In this document: positions 7,533 through 16,267 of the stretch, one piece after another | Position numbering within the stretch: position 1 is the stretch's first letter | Layout: each line of letters starts with the position of its first letter | Source of the DNA: Candidatus Kuenenia stuttgartensis | GTDB taxonomy: Bacteria > Planctomycetota > Planctomycetia > Gemmatales > Gemmataceae | Assembly (NCBI GenBank): GCA_945875585.1 | Contig: CAMCLK010000007.1 | Coordinates: 1 to 64,000, forward strand | Reading direction: 5' to 3' | DNA length: 64,000 bases | Translations under genes and position numbers: made by a program | Notes under the pieces: generated by a model | Told to the model about the DNA's origin: nothing | Database searches by the model: none | Seen by the model: the letters and a program-made list of their open reading frames with translations, nothing else

Positions 7533-9659
7533 TCACAGCGATTCCTCGGTCTGGTGGACCACCACGCGGTTTCCTTCAACTTCGGAAACGACAACCCACG
7601 TGCCAGATTTAATATACGTCCCGTCGGAGACCACGTCGATAAGTTCATCATCAAATCGCGCTGTTCCCGCAGGACGCAGGTCTGCGGTGGTTTGTCCTAC
7701 CCTGCCCAGCAGGGCTTGCAGCCGTTCACCGTGGTAAATTGCTGTTATTCCTGTTTCCTCGTCTGCAGGCCGGTCTGGATGGAGCATCAGTTTGCTGAAG
7801 AGGGGAATACCCGGCAGGAATCGAATGAACATTCCAACAAGCACAATAGCCCCAGCCAGACTCCAGCCAAAAGGCGCCACCACGCCACCGTACGCCAGCC
7901 ATTCGTTCTGTGACCGCGGCCAATGGCCAAAGGCTACCAAACCAACTGAGCAGAGCATGAGGATGACCCCGCTGAGCCCAATCACTCCAAAACCGGGAAT
8001 GACCAGAATTTCCATTAGCAGCAGCATGACGCCCAAAAGAAACAGCAGCACCGCCAGCCAGTCGATCTGTCCACTCATGCGTGACCCGGCCCAAAAGACC
8101 AGCACAAAACAGATTGCCGCCACCACGCCGGGCAGGGCCAGACCCGGCTTCATGAATTCAATCATCAGAGATGCCAGACCAATCATTACCAGAATAACCG
8201 TTGTGCCTCGATGGCTCAGGAATTGTGCCAGTTCGTCGAGTGCCGACCCTTCAAAAATAATCAGGCGGCGATTGGCGATTCCTCTCGATTCGTACCACTC
8301 CTGAAGGTTTTTCACGGGTTGGCCCGTGAGCATCATGGGAGACTGCGTTGCCATACCGCTGTCAAGAACCATCCATGCCCCAATTGGCTTGATGATTTTT
8401 TCTTCTTTCAGATCCGCAGGCAAGGGGCGTGCTGATACCAGTCGGACAGGGCCGGCGCGACCCCGTGCGGCAATCAATTCCACTTCGGCATGTGTCATAG
8501 CGTTAGCCAAAGCGGATGCATCTTCGGCAGACATCCAGTGGCGATCTTCCAATGCCTTGGCAAGTGCCTTTTCCATGGCAGCGGCATTACCCACGGCCCC
8601 TTCAAATCCGACCTTCGCCTCCCGGTCGAACACTATGGCGTCGCAAGCAAGTGCAAGAATCAGGGCACCAGCGCGTGCTTGGGGAGTCATGTAGGCAATT
8701 AATCGGGGTGCTTCGGGTCCTACACCATCGACATGGCCGCGGGCTATTTCAGCCAATCCGGTCGCGTCGGCCGGTGAGCCGCCGTGGCATTCCAGATTGA
8801 GAACGATCGTGTCAGGGTTTTGCGCCAGTGCCCTTCTGATATCGCGCGACATTTTTTCACGCAGCGCCCCGTTGATTTCCCCATGCAGATTGATTTGAAC
8901 CACAGGGGAGTCGAGACGGGCAAACACAGTGAGTGAGTCGCGCGGCACCCGGTACCGTTCCGTTAATCGATCGAAATTCGATGGAGCGTCGCCTAGGCAA
9001 AGTCCCAATTCCAGTGCTTTTTCGCGGTCAAATCGCCCCGGCTGGCCGGGTTCCACCACCACTTCGCCACCGGCAAAGGCGCTTCCATCACGAAATCGGT
9101 CTGTTCCTGCGCGTGCCTCCGGATCGCGCACAACCTTGGTGGAAGCGTCAACAAGTTTGCGTGCCACAATAGGTGAGCGACCTTGACGCCTTGCGGCATC
9201 TTCATAAGCGGCTTTGTAGACTGGGTCGAGCTCTTCTGCACCATCGTGTGCCGGGCCAATGGTGGAACGTGGGCCCATAACAAGATCTTCGCAGGCCAGT
9301 GCGGCCAAAATACCATGGCCTGTAATATCGCCCTCAATCCACGCCACTGTTAACAGACGCGCTCGGTCTTGGGCCTGAAGCAGCCGTGTGAGGGCTAGGC
9401 AGGCATCGAGGTTGGTCAGCCGCGTGGGCCGACCTCCCGGGTTGAAGTCGAGTATCAGAATGCTGCGTTGGTCGGGAGTGTCCCGCTTGGCCCGAACCAA
9501 GACTTCTTCCAGCTTGCCCGCAAACTGACGGACGGTATCTGTTTCCAGAACTTCCGGTACATGAAACACCAAACCTGTGCGGTCGGCAGCCCATGCTGGC
9601 GTGGGGATTCCACACACTAAGCATATCAAGGCAAGCAATGCCACTCCTCGCGCGCCCAT
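7533..9659 (-). CDS. long NfeD (NfeD1b-type) membrane protein with ClpP-like domains, probably catalytically dead
   Basis: 708 residues from ATG 9659, with AGAGGA upstream; a TTG two codons earlier is less likely. A signal peptide (ALLALICLVCGIPTPAWA) is followed by two ClpP/crotonase-type domains (about 30-220 and 245-430). A cluster of membrane helices (about 480-620) and a C-terminal NfeD beta barrel (LGRVGQTTADLRPAGTARF) complete the protein. Active members of the family carry Ser in an A-S-A-G motif. Here the second domain reads QARAGALI and the first DITGHGIL, so neither shows the nucleophile. It is probably a structural or binding paralogue acting with FloA. It is the first gene of the FloA operon, 86 bases downstream of the ECF ATPase gene. 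Confidence 0.85.
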   Translation of the reverse strand: MGARGVALLALICLVCGIPTPAWAADRTGLVFHVPEVLETDTVRQFAGKLEEVLVRAKRDTPDQRSILILDFNPGGRPTRLTNLDACLALTRLLQAQDRARLLTVAWIEGDITGHGILAALACEDLVMGPRSTIGPAHDGAEELDPVYKAAYEDAARRQGRSPIVARKLVDASTKVVRDPEARAGTDRFRDGSAFAGGEVVVEPGQPGRFDREKALELGLCLGDAPSNFDRLTERYRVPRDSLTVFARLDSPVVQINLHGEINGALREKMSRDIRRALAQNPDTIVLNLECHGGSPADATGLAEIARGHVDGVGPEAPRLIAYMTPQARAGALILALACDAIVFDREAKVGFEGAVGNAAAMEKALAKALEDRHWMSAEDASALANAMTHAEVELIAARGRAGPVRLVSARPLPADLKEEKIIKPIGAWMVLDSGMATQSPMMLTGQPVKNLQEWYESRGIANRRLIIFEGSALDELAQFLSHRGTTVILVMIGLASLMIEFMKPGLALPGVVAAICFVLVFWAGSRMSGQIDWLAVLLFLLGVMLLLMEILVIPGFGVIGLSGVILMLCSVGLVAFGHWPRSQNEWLAYGGVVAPFGWSLAGAIVLVGMFIRFLPGIPLFSKLMLHPDRPADEETGITAIYHGERLQALLGRVGQTTADLRPAGTARFDDELIDVVSDGTYIKSGTWVVVSEVEGNRVVVHQTEESL

Positions 9660-9681
9660 GGCCAAAGTCCTCTGGGGCTAT

Positions 9682-9703
9682 TGCATGGGGTTAAAACCAT
9701 GCA
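9682..9703. other. short hairpin between the ECF ATPase and NfeD1b genes
   Basis: A 7-base perfect stem (tgcatgg / ccatgca) encloses an 8-base loop in the 86-base gap. There is no T-run after it on the minus strand, so it is a weak candidate for a terminator. It may be an attenuator or mRNA-processing structure separating the transporter genes from the FloA operon. Confidence 0.35.
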
Positions 9704-9745
9704 TTTCATCTTACTTATACCTTAGGCAATCTGGAGCGCATTGAA

Positions 9746-10483
9746 TCACGCCCCGGCGGAATTGCCGCGAAGTGGCCATGGTACTTCCAAGCCATGGTCA
9801 AACATCAGTTGGGGATTTCCCAGCACCTCGGCTGAAGTCCCGTGGGAAATCACCGTTCCGTTGTCAATGAGTGCAACAGTGGGACAAAGGTCGAGTACCA
9901 GTTCCAGATCGTGGGTTGCCAGTACCAGAGTTGTCTGCAGGCTGCCAATAAGCGCGATCAGGTCGCGGCGGCCACGTGGGTCCAGGCCCGCTGTAGGCTC
10001 GTCCAACAAAAGCAGGCACGGATTGAGCGCTAGCACTCCGGCCAAGGCGACACGTTTTTTCTCGCCTAGGGATAGGCGTTGGGGAATGCGTTGTCCCCAT
10101 TCGCCAATTCCCAAGCGCGCCATGCTGGCCTTGGCAATGTCGCGCGCTTCAGTTTCTGAATGCCCACGCAGCAGTGGCCCTAAGCGCACATCGTCCTCAA
10201 CACTGGCTTCTAGCAGCTGATCATCTGGATCCTGAAAGAGCAATCCAATGGAACCGCGCAGGGCCTTGCGTTCTTTGGCATCTCCAAGGTTACACCCTGC
10301 CACAATCCCCCTGCCTGCCGAAGGTGGCAAAACCCCGCACAGGGTCATGAGCAACGATGTCTTGCCCGCTCCATTCGGGCCAACAAGTCCCACGCGCGTG
10401 CCGGGCGGAACATGCCACGACAAACCTTGAATGGCGACGGTGCCATCTGCGAGTTTCACATCAATGCCGTCGAGGTCGATCAT
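9746..10483 (-). CDS. cbiO: ECF/cobalt-type ABC transporter ATPase
   Basis: 245 residues from ATG 10483, which overlaps the upstream gene's stop by four bases (ATGA). It has a canonical ABC ATPase layout: Walker A GPNGAGKTS, Q-loop LLFQDPDDQL (typical of the CbiO/EcfA class), signature LSLGEKKRVALAG, Walker B LLLLDEP and the H-loop LATHDLEL. It energises uptake of a metal ion or vitamin together with the CbiQ-like protein encoded just upstream. Only one ATPase gene is present, as in CbiMNQO or NikMNQO systems, so group I metal transport is the likelier class. No substrate-binding S component is encoded nearby. Confidence 0.88.
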   Translation of the reverse strand: MIDLDGIDVKLADGTVAIQGLSWHVPPGTRVGLVGPNGAGKTSLLMTLCGVLPPSAGRGIVAGCNLGDAKERKALRGSIGLLFQDPDDQLLEASVEDDVRLGPLLRGHSETEARDIAKASMARLGIGEWGQRIPQRLSLGEKKRVALAGVLALNPCLLLLDEPTAGLDPRGRRDLIALIGSLQTTLVLATHDLELVLDLCPTVALIDNGTVISHGTSAEVLGNPQLMFDHGLEVPWPLRGNSAGA

Positions 10484-11298
10484 GGCTGAATTTCCCAGGC
10501 AGTGCGACTGGCCCAAATGATCAGCATTCCCGTGGCAAGTGCCGTTACAGCAATCGTTGCATCGGTCGGGTTCCAGATCCGTCTGGGAATGATTCCACCG
10601 CTATTGCCGCTGCGCAGGCTCATGGCCACACCCATGCGCTCTGCGCGCACCGCTGAACGGATGAGCCCCATGCCAACCAGTAGGCCGATGATTTTCCACG
10701 ACTGGCTGTTCGCGGCAAGCCGCGCCCCTCGCATACGTGCCGCCAAGCGCATTTGTCGCCATTCACCGGACAACACATTGAGACAGCGCCCAGACATCCA
10801 CACCATCATGGCGACTGAAGAGCCTAGGCGCAGGTCGGCGCAAACGGCGCGCCAATCTGCCGCCGAAAGGCCCAGCAGGCAGGTCCAGCCCAGTGCCAAG
10901 GTTGTCCATGCGCGGCAGACCACCTTTAAGGCGGCGTCTGTGCCGCTCCAAGAGGCGCCCCACCATGTCGGTTCATTAGGTTGAGGAACGGTCATCCATG
11001 GCATAGGAAGCACCAGAAGAACTAGGAAACCAAGGGCAGCCATGGCGCGTGGAGCGTACCAAGAAGCTGGTATGCGAGCAGCCAAGAGCGCCAGCCAACC
11101 AATAGCAGATGCTGCCAGCAAGCCACTGGTGTGCGGCAAAAATCCCACCCCCGTAGCCAAAGAAACAAACACCAGACACCGCGCTGTTGGGTGGGCAAGT
11201 TTCAGTAATGGGAAACGGGATGGTGGTGCCGTCCATGATTCATGTTGTGCCAAGTCTGCCGTGCCCCCATCGCCAATCTTTGGACATGACGTTTTCAA
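10480..11298 (-). CDS. cbiQ: ECF transporter transmembrane (T) protein, CbiQ-like
   Basis: Up to 272 residues, rich in hydrophobic helices (about 45-75, 85-100, 120-145, 245-265). A conserved cytoplasmic region with ARMRGARLA and RSAVRAERMGVAMSLR matches the Arg-containing coupling helices that dock onto the ATPase in CbiQ/EcfT proteins. The start is uncertain. No ATG is available near the N-terminus; TTG 11298 has AGGAG very close to it, and a TTG 15 codons later has a G-rich stretch at better spacing. It pairs with the downstream ATPase by a four-base overlap. It is divergent from the lactate permease gene, with about 73 bases between them. Confidence 0.8.
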   Translation of the reverse strand: MKTSCPKIGDGGTADLAQHESWTAPPSRFPLLKLAHPTARCLVFVSLATGVGFLPHTSGLLAASAIGWLALLAARIPASWYAPRAMAALGFLVLLVLPMPWMTVPQPNEPTWWGASWSGTDAALKVVCRAWTTLALGWTCLLGLSAADWRAVCADLRLGSSVAMMVWMSGRCLNVLSGEWRQMRLAARMRGARLAANSQSWKIIGLLVGMGLIRSAVRAERMGVAMSLRSGNSGGIIPRRIWNPTDATIAVTALATGMLIIWASRTAWEIQP

Positions 11299-11371
11299 AC
11301 ACTCCTAAGCAGCTTACAATCGGCCCGCCCCTGACGTCTCTCTCCTTTGGCCTTTTCGCGAGCTCTCACGC

Positions 11372-13144
11372 GTGACGACCTACGTGCAATCTCTCGATCC
11401 TGTTGCAGCACTCGCTCCGGGATTCATAGCCTCCGGCTACATTTCGTTGGCTTGCGCTGCCTTGCCGGTGGTGCTGCTCTTTTATTTGCTGGTCGTACGC
11501 CGATGGGAAGCACCGCTCGCCGGTCTGGCCGCGGTTGTTGTGGCCACCGTTGTGGCACTGGCCCTGCACCGCATGCCGGTGCAGTTTGCCGGTCTTGCAT
11601 TTCTGCATGGAGTCCTGTTTGGCATTCTACCCATTGGTTGGACCGTCTTGTGCGGCATGCTGCTTTACAACCTCACGGTTGAAACGGGTGCATTCGATGT
11701 CATCAGGCATTCGGTTGGCAAGCTTTCGCCCGACCCGCGCATGCAGGCTTTACTGATCGGTTTCAGTTTTGGCGCGTTTCTGGAAGGCGCGGCAGGATCG
11801 GGAACGCCCGTGGCCATCTGTGGCGCCATTTTGGTAGGCCTCGGATTTCCGGCATTCGAGGCAGCGGTTCTCTGCCTTTTGGCTAACACTTCGCCCGTGG
11901 CTTTTGGTGGACTCGGCATGCCGCTGATTACCCTGAGCGCTGTTACCGGCATCCATGCGCCAACCCTCAGCGTGATGGCTGGACATCAACTACCGTTTTT
12001 CTCGGTGATTGTTCCCGCGGTTATGTTGATCCGTTCCTGTTCCGTGCGCGATATTGTTTCGGTTTGGCCGGCACTGATGGTTTCTGGAGTATCGTTTGCG
12101 GCGTGCCAGTACTTCTTTGCCACGGCGCATCAATGGGGATTGGGTGAGCTTTATCCCTTGACTGACATCGCCGGTGGCATGGTTTCGCTCGTGGCTACGG
12201 CACTCTTCCTTATCTGGTGGAAACCCCCAGCCATGGTTCATGCCATGCGTGGGGAGCAGCAGGCATCGTCTTCTGTGGTTCATCAGGTCCGTCCCGATGC
12301 GCTGGTGTTGTCGTCTTTGCGAGCATGGATGCCGTTTGTGCTGATGAGCGGATTTTTATTGGGCGCGGGAATGCTGAGGCAACTGGAGGAGAAGTATCAA
12401 GGGCCCAACGGTGCGACTATCTCTGGTATTCCAACATGGGTGAAAATCCCCATGGGATCGTTGCACCTGAATGTGCAACGGGACGAGGTCATGCGCGCCA
12501 AACCAGACGATCTAGAAAAAGCTATTTTCGACCTGCGTTGGGCTACAGCGCCTGGCACTCCGGTATTCTTTGCATTTTTGCTATCTATTCCGGTGCTGGG
12601 TGCGACTCGGGCGCATGTTTTCAGGGCATGCGGGGTGACGCTTCAGCAGATGAAGATCCCAATTCCCACAATTGCGATCATGCTGGGGTTGAGTTATCTC
12701 ACCAAGCATGCGGGCATGGACGCCATTTTAGGCCACGCTTTTGCCAGCACGGGCGCCCTTTACCCGTTGTTTGCTGCTTTGCTTGGCTGGTTGGGTGTGT
12801 TCCTGACCGGAACGGATGCGGGCAGCAACGCGTTGTTTGGAAGCTTGCAAAAACTGACAGCGCTCGAGCTTTACCGTGCAGGGCGTTTCCCCGGATTGGA
12901 GCTGGAGCAAGCCCAGGTGCTGATCTGCACGGCCAACAGTACGGGAGGCGTTATGGGCAAAATGATCGATGCCCAGTCGATTGTTGTTGCCACAGCCGCC
13001 ACAGGCCAGCAGGGCCGCGAAGCGGATATTTTCCGCGCGGTGATTGTGCCCAGTATTGTGCTAGCGGTCCTGATCGGCCTTCTGACCATGCTTCAAGCCT
13101 ACTGGTCGCTGCTGCAGGGCATGGTGCCGATGCCGCCGGGGTGA
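11372..13144 (+). CDS. lctP: L-lactate permease (LctP/LldP family)
   Basis: 590 residues from a GTG at 11372. The family is clear from the N-terminal arrangement, the block GFSFGAFLEGAAGSGTPVAI followed by LVGLGFPAFEAAVLCLL and NTSPVAFGGLGMP, and a C-terminal TGTDAGSNALFG / TANSTGGVMGKMI segment. All of these match the conserved regions of proton-coupled lactate/glycolate permeases. Twelve or more membrane helices are expected. It is slightly longer than the E. coli protein (551), partly through a hydrophilic stretch around residues 300-400. It presumably feeds lactate toward pyruvate and the adjacent pyruvate dehydrogenase operon. The two are convergent, so this is only a functional suggestion. 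Confidence 0.93.
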   Translation: MTTYVQSLDPVAALAPGFIASGYISLACAALPVVLLFYLLVVRRWEAPLAGLAAVVVATVVALALHRMPVQFAGLAFLHGVLFGILPIGWTVLCGMLLYNLTVETGAFDVIRHSVGKLSPDPRMQALLIGFSFGAFLEGAAGSGTPVAICGAILVGLGFPAFEAAVLCLLANTSPVAFGGLGMPLITLSAVTGIHAPTLSVMAGHQLPFFSVIVPAVMLIRSCSVRDIVSVWPALMVSGVSFAACQYFFATAHQWGLGELYPLTDIAGGMVSLVATALFLIWWKPPAMVHAMRGEQQASSSVVHQVRPDALVLSSLRAWMPFVLMSGFLLGAGMLRQLEEKYQGPNGATISGIPTWVKIPMGSLHLNVQRDEVMRAKPDDLEKAIFDLRWATAPGTPVFFAFLLSIPVLGATRAHVFRACGVTLQQMKIPIPTIAIMLGLSYLTKHAGMDAILGHAFASTGALYPLFAALLGWLGVFLTGTDAGSNALFGSLQKLTALELYRAGRFPGLELEQAQVLICTANSTGGVMGKMIDAQSIVVATAATGQQGREADIFRAVIVPSIVLAVLIGLLTMLQAYWSLLQGMVPMPPG

Positions 13145-13245
13145 GGCGGAAATTAGCTGTCCTCATTCACACATTTTGCGCCGTAAGCTTTTGTTCAATC
13201 CTTAAATGGGAACATTTGCTGAATCTTTTCATTTTCGGAATAAAA

Positions 13246-13364
13246 GAGCCCCGCACGGCTGAGTAAGGGGCCACGTGCCAAATAACGGAATCTCGAGTTA
13301 TTGCAAATATTAGGCGTGTTTCCGCCAGGGAGTCTGTGGCCCCTTACTTAGTCGTGCGGGGCTC
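13246..13364. repeat. long imperfect inverted repeat (29-base arms) between lctP and lpdA
   Basis: The left arm at 13246-13274 and right arm at 13336-13364 are reverse complements at 27 of 29 positions; each arm contains gagccccgcac and aaggggccac. They enclose a 61-base spacer that holds its own small hairpin (aataac / gttatt). The rest of the 323-base gap (13145-13467) contains no reading frame I can support, apart from a separate lpdA terminator. Candidates are a bidirectional terminator or cruciform, a degenerate miniature transposable element, or a dispersed intergenic repeat. No target-site duplication is obvious. Confidence 0.85.
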
Positions 13365-13418
13365 TTCGGTTTTGATGCTTGGTGGGCTGATAGTGGCCGA
13401 TTTTTGCAGGAACAAAAG

Positions 13419-13445
13419 ATGCGGGCTTCATTTGGAAGCCCGCAT
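13419..13445 (-). terminator. rho-independent terminator of the pyruvate dehydrogenase operon
   Basis: A perfect 11-base stem (atgcgggcttc / gaagcccgcat) with a 5-base loop lies 23 bases past the lpdA stop. On the minus strand it is followed by a T-rich run (cttttgtt). Confidence 0.85.
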
Positions 13446-13467
13446 TCAAATATGCTTTGAGAGCAAA

Positions 13468-14877
13468 TCAAGCTTTCCGTGGTGGTGGGCTGTGCACGGC
13501 TAGGCCGTACATTTGCTCGGCGGCTTCCATCAAGGTTTCTGAAAGGGTTGGATGGGCGTGCATGGTTAGCGCCAGGTCGCGGGCGGTGGCGCCCATTTCT
13601 AGTGCCAGCATGGCTTCGCCAATCATTTCCCCGGCATCAATGCCGCAGATACCAACACCCAAAATACGCTCAGTTTTCGGATCGACCAAAAGCTTGGTCA
13701 ATCCCTCGGTGCGTCCGCGGGTGAGGGCACGGCCACTGCCCGCCCAAGGCATTTTCAATTTCTTGACTTCAATGCCTTGCTTCTGAGCATCGATTTCTGT
13801 GAGGCCACACCAAGCGATTTCCGGATCTGTGAAGATGACAGCCGGCACTCCGGCAACATCATAAGCCACAGGTTCGCCCGAAAGGGCCTCAACAGCAACC
13901 TTGCCTTCAAAGCTTGCTTTGTGGGCAAGTTGTGGTTCGCCAGCGGAATCCCCCACAGCAAAGATGTGGGCAACCGTGGTCCGGCGTTGGTCGTTGACCG
14001 GAATGAATCCCTTGTCATCGAGTGTGATACCGGCTTTTTCCAGCCCCAGATCGCGCGTCGCTGGTCTCCGGCCAACGGCAATCAGAACACGATCGAAATT
14101 CTCGATGATTGACTTGCCACTAGGGTCTTCCAGCGAAGCCCTAATGTTCTTGCCCACCTCTTCAAGTTTGGCCACTTTGTGGTTGAGGAGGATCTTTTCA
14201 AACAGCGATTCGAGTCTCTTGTGCAGTGGTGCCACGAGATCTCGGTCTGCCAGTGGAATCAGCCCGTCGCCTGCTTCAACCACCGTGACCTTGCTTCCCA
14301 AGGCGGCGTAAATGGTGCCCATTTCCAAGCCGATATATCCGCCACCAATCACCAGCAGGCGTGGGGGGATTTCTTCGAGTGCCAAGGCAGCCGTGCTGTC
14401 CATGACACGCTTGCTATTGATCTGAAACGGACCGGGAATGGCCGGGATCGATCCGGTGGCAATAATGGCGTGCTCGAATGTGATCTGGGTGCCGTCGTCC
14501 ACCACCACGGTGTGGGCATCGAGGAACTTGCCTTTGCCGTGGATGAAGCGGATTTTTCGGGCTTCAGCCAGTTTGGCCAAGCTTTTGGTCAGTGTTTCGG
14601 TCACTTTCTGCCAGTGACCGCGCACGCCTTTGAGGTCAATTTTGGGTGGGCCAAAGGTTACCCCGAAGTGCGGGGCATCCTTCGCTTCGCCAATCAGTTT
14701 GGCAACGTGCAGGAGTGCCTTGCTGGGAATGCACCCCACTTGCAGGCACGTGCCACCAAACTTGCCGGAGGCGTCGACCAGCGTGACCTGGAAGCCACGG
14801 TCAGCGGCGAGAAAAGCCGCCGCGTAGCCACCGGGGCCGCCACCAAGAACAAGTAATTGCGTTGAAATAGTCTGCAT
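13468..14877 (-). CDS. lpdA: dihydrolipoamide dehydrogenase (E3)
   Basis: 469 residues from ATG 14877. The open frame extends upstream into aceF, but this ATG gives the canonical N-terminus TQLLVLGGGPGGYAAA, the FAD-binding GxGxxG. The redox-active disulfide is in GGTCLQVGCIPSKALL. A second Rossmann motif, VIGGGYIGLEMG, binds NAD. The C-terminal HAHPTLSET supplies the His-Glu pair of the partner subunit. It reoxidises the lipoyl group of E2, passing electrons to NAD+. It lies 16 bases after aceF, so it is the last gene of an aceE-aceF-lpdA operon. It could also serve the 2-oxoglutarate dehydrogenase complex, whose E1/E2 genes are not in this window. Confidence 0.95.
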   Translation of the reverse strand: MQTISTQLLVLGGGPGGYAAAFLAADRGFQVTLVDASGKFGGTCLQVGCIPSKALLHVAKLIGEAKDAPHFGVTFGPPKIDLKGVRGHWQKVTETLTKSLAKLAEARKIRFIHGKGKFLDAHTVVVDDGTQITFEHAIIATGSIPAIPGPFQINSKRVMDSTAALALEEIPPRLLVIGGGYIGLEMGTIYAALGSKVTVVEAGDGLIPLADRDLVAPLHKRLESLFEKILLNHKVAKLEEVGKNIRASLEDPSGKSIIENFDRVLIAVGRRPATRDLGLEKAGITLDDKGFIPVNDQRRTTVAHIFAVGDSAGEPQLAHKASFEGKVAVEALSGEPVAYDVAGVPAVIFTDPEIAWCGLTEIDAQKQGIEVKKLKMPWAGSGRALTRGRTEGLTKLLVDPKTERILGVGICGIDAGEMIGEAMLALEMGATARDLALTMHAHPTLSETLMEAAEQMYGLAVHSPPPRKA

Positions 14878-14893
14878 GGGCGTGTGTATCCGC

Positions 14894-16195
14894 TTAGGCG
14901 TCAAGGAGCATGGCGAGTGGTTGTTCAAGGAGGTCAGCAATCCGGCGGGTGAACCTGCCGGCAGCTGCTCCATCGATCACCCGGTGATCAAAACTCAGGG
15001 AAAGTGGCACAAGGAGGCGTGGAACAAACTGGTTGTTTTTCCAGACTGGCTCCAAGCGGCCGCGGGAAAGTCCCAAAATGGCAACTTCAGGCCAGTTCAC
15101 CACGGGTGTGAAGCCTGTGCTGCCAATGCCACCCAAATTGGTGAGCGTGAACGTTCCGCCGGAAAGTTCCGAACTGTCGAGCTTTTTGGCGCGAGCACGT
15201 TCGGCAATAGCAGTCAATTCAGCAGCTAATTGGCGAACACTCTTTTTGTCGACATCGCGGACGACAGGAACAAGAAGCCCTGCTTCGGTTTCCACCGCCA
15301 CGCCAATGTTGATGAATTTCTTCAGAATAAGGTGATTATTCTGCAAATCGAGGCTGCTGTTGAAGGCTGGGAACTCGCGCAGGGCAATTGCAACAGCCTT
15401 GAGTGCGAATCCGGTAACGGTAAGCTTGGGGCCTTTGCCATCCTGTGATTTGCGGAAAGCTTCAAGGTCGGTAATGTCGGAGACATCGTTGAGTGTGACG
15501 TGGGGGATCTGGCTCCAAGCCACGGCCATTTGTCGGGCGGTAGCCCGACGGATAGCTGAAAGGGGTTGGCGTTCAACGGTGCCAATGTCTTCGAATCGGG
15601 GTAGTGGAGGCGCAGCAGGAATGCCTGAACCACCACTGCTGCCTGAACCTGAAACCGCAGCTTTCACATGGTTCTTGAGATCGTCTTCGGTAAGCCTGCC
15701 ACCTTGGCCTGTGGCTGCAACCCGAGTTAGGTCCACACCCAATTCACGTGCCAGACGGCGGGTTCCTGGGCTGGCCACCACATGTGTGTTGAAAACTTCT
15801 TTGGCGGGGGCTGAGGCCACGGGAGCGGCGACAACAACTGGTGCGGCTATTGGCGCTGGAGCGGCAGCAACTGGTGCTGGTTTAACCTCGACAGCAGGCT
15901 TGGCAGCAGCGGGTGCTGGCTTCGCTTCAGCCTTGGCTGGGGCAGCAACAGCACCATTGGCGCCATCCAAGTGAATGTACGCTTGGCCAATTTTGACTTG
16001 GTCGCCAACTTTCACCAGAATTTGTGTAATGGTTCCTGATTGTGGGCTGGGAACTTCGAGGGCAGCCTTGTCGGCTTGTACCTCGAGGAGTGGTTGTCCT
16101 TTGGCAACCAGATCGCCTACCGCGACCTTGATCGCGTTCACTTCGACGATTTCAACATTTTCCTTAAGCTCTTGAAGCTTGATTTCGATGGCCAT
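14894..16195 (-). CDS. aceF: dihydrolipoamide acetyltransferase (E2) of pyruvate dehydrogenase
   Basis: 433 residues from ATG 16195 (MAIEIKLQELKENVE). There is a single N-terminal lipoyl domain with the modified lysine in QADKAALEV. A long Ala/Pro/Lys swinging linker (about 85-145) follows. The peripheral-subunit-binding domain (SPGTRRLARELGVDLTRV, about 147-185) comes next, then a Gly/Ser hinge. The catalytic domain ends in SFDHRVIDGAAAGRF, with the active-site His and Asp. It transfers acetyl groups to CoA in the core of the complex. A single lipoyl domain contrasts with the three of E. coli AceF. It lies 72 bases after aceE and 16 before lpdA. Confidence 0.95.
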   Translation of the reverse strand: MAIEIKLQELKENVEIVEVNAIKVAVGDLVAKGQPLLEVQADKAALEVPSPQSGTITQILVKVGDQVKIGQAYIHLDGANGAVAAPAKAEAKPAPAAAKPAVEVKPAPVAAAPAPIAAPVVVAAPVASAPAKEVFNTHVVASPGTRRLARELGVDLTRVAATGQGGRLTEDDLKNHVKAAVSGSGSSGGSGIPAAPPLPRFEDIGTVERQPLSAIRRATARQMAVAWSQIPHVTLNDVSDITDLEAFRKSQDGKGPKLTVTGFALKAVAIALREFPAFNSSLDLQNNHLILKKFINIGVAVETEAGLLVPVVRDVDKKSVRQLAAELTAIAERARAKKLDSSELSGGTFTLTNLGGIGSTGFTPVVNWPEVAILGLSRGRLEPVWKNNQFVPRLLVPLSLSFDHRVIDGAAAGRFTRRIADLLEQPLAMLLDA

Positions 16196-16267
16196 GGCGT
16201 CCAGTTCCCTGTGGGCTGCCGGAAATCCGGACACATTGTCCGGTTCCGCGCAGCTTGGTGTCTTGAA

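Noticed and set aside
12217-13266. 349-codon plus-strand frame within lctP
   Set aside because: It is out of frame with a clear permease gene, rich in Cys/His/Arg as shadow frames are, and has no recognisable domain.
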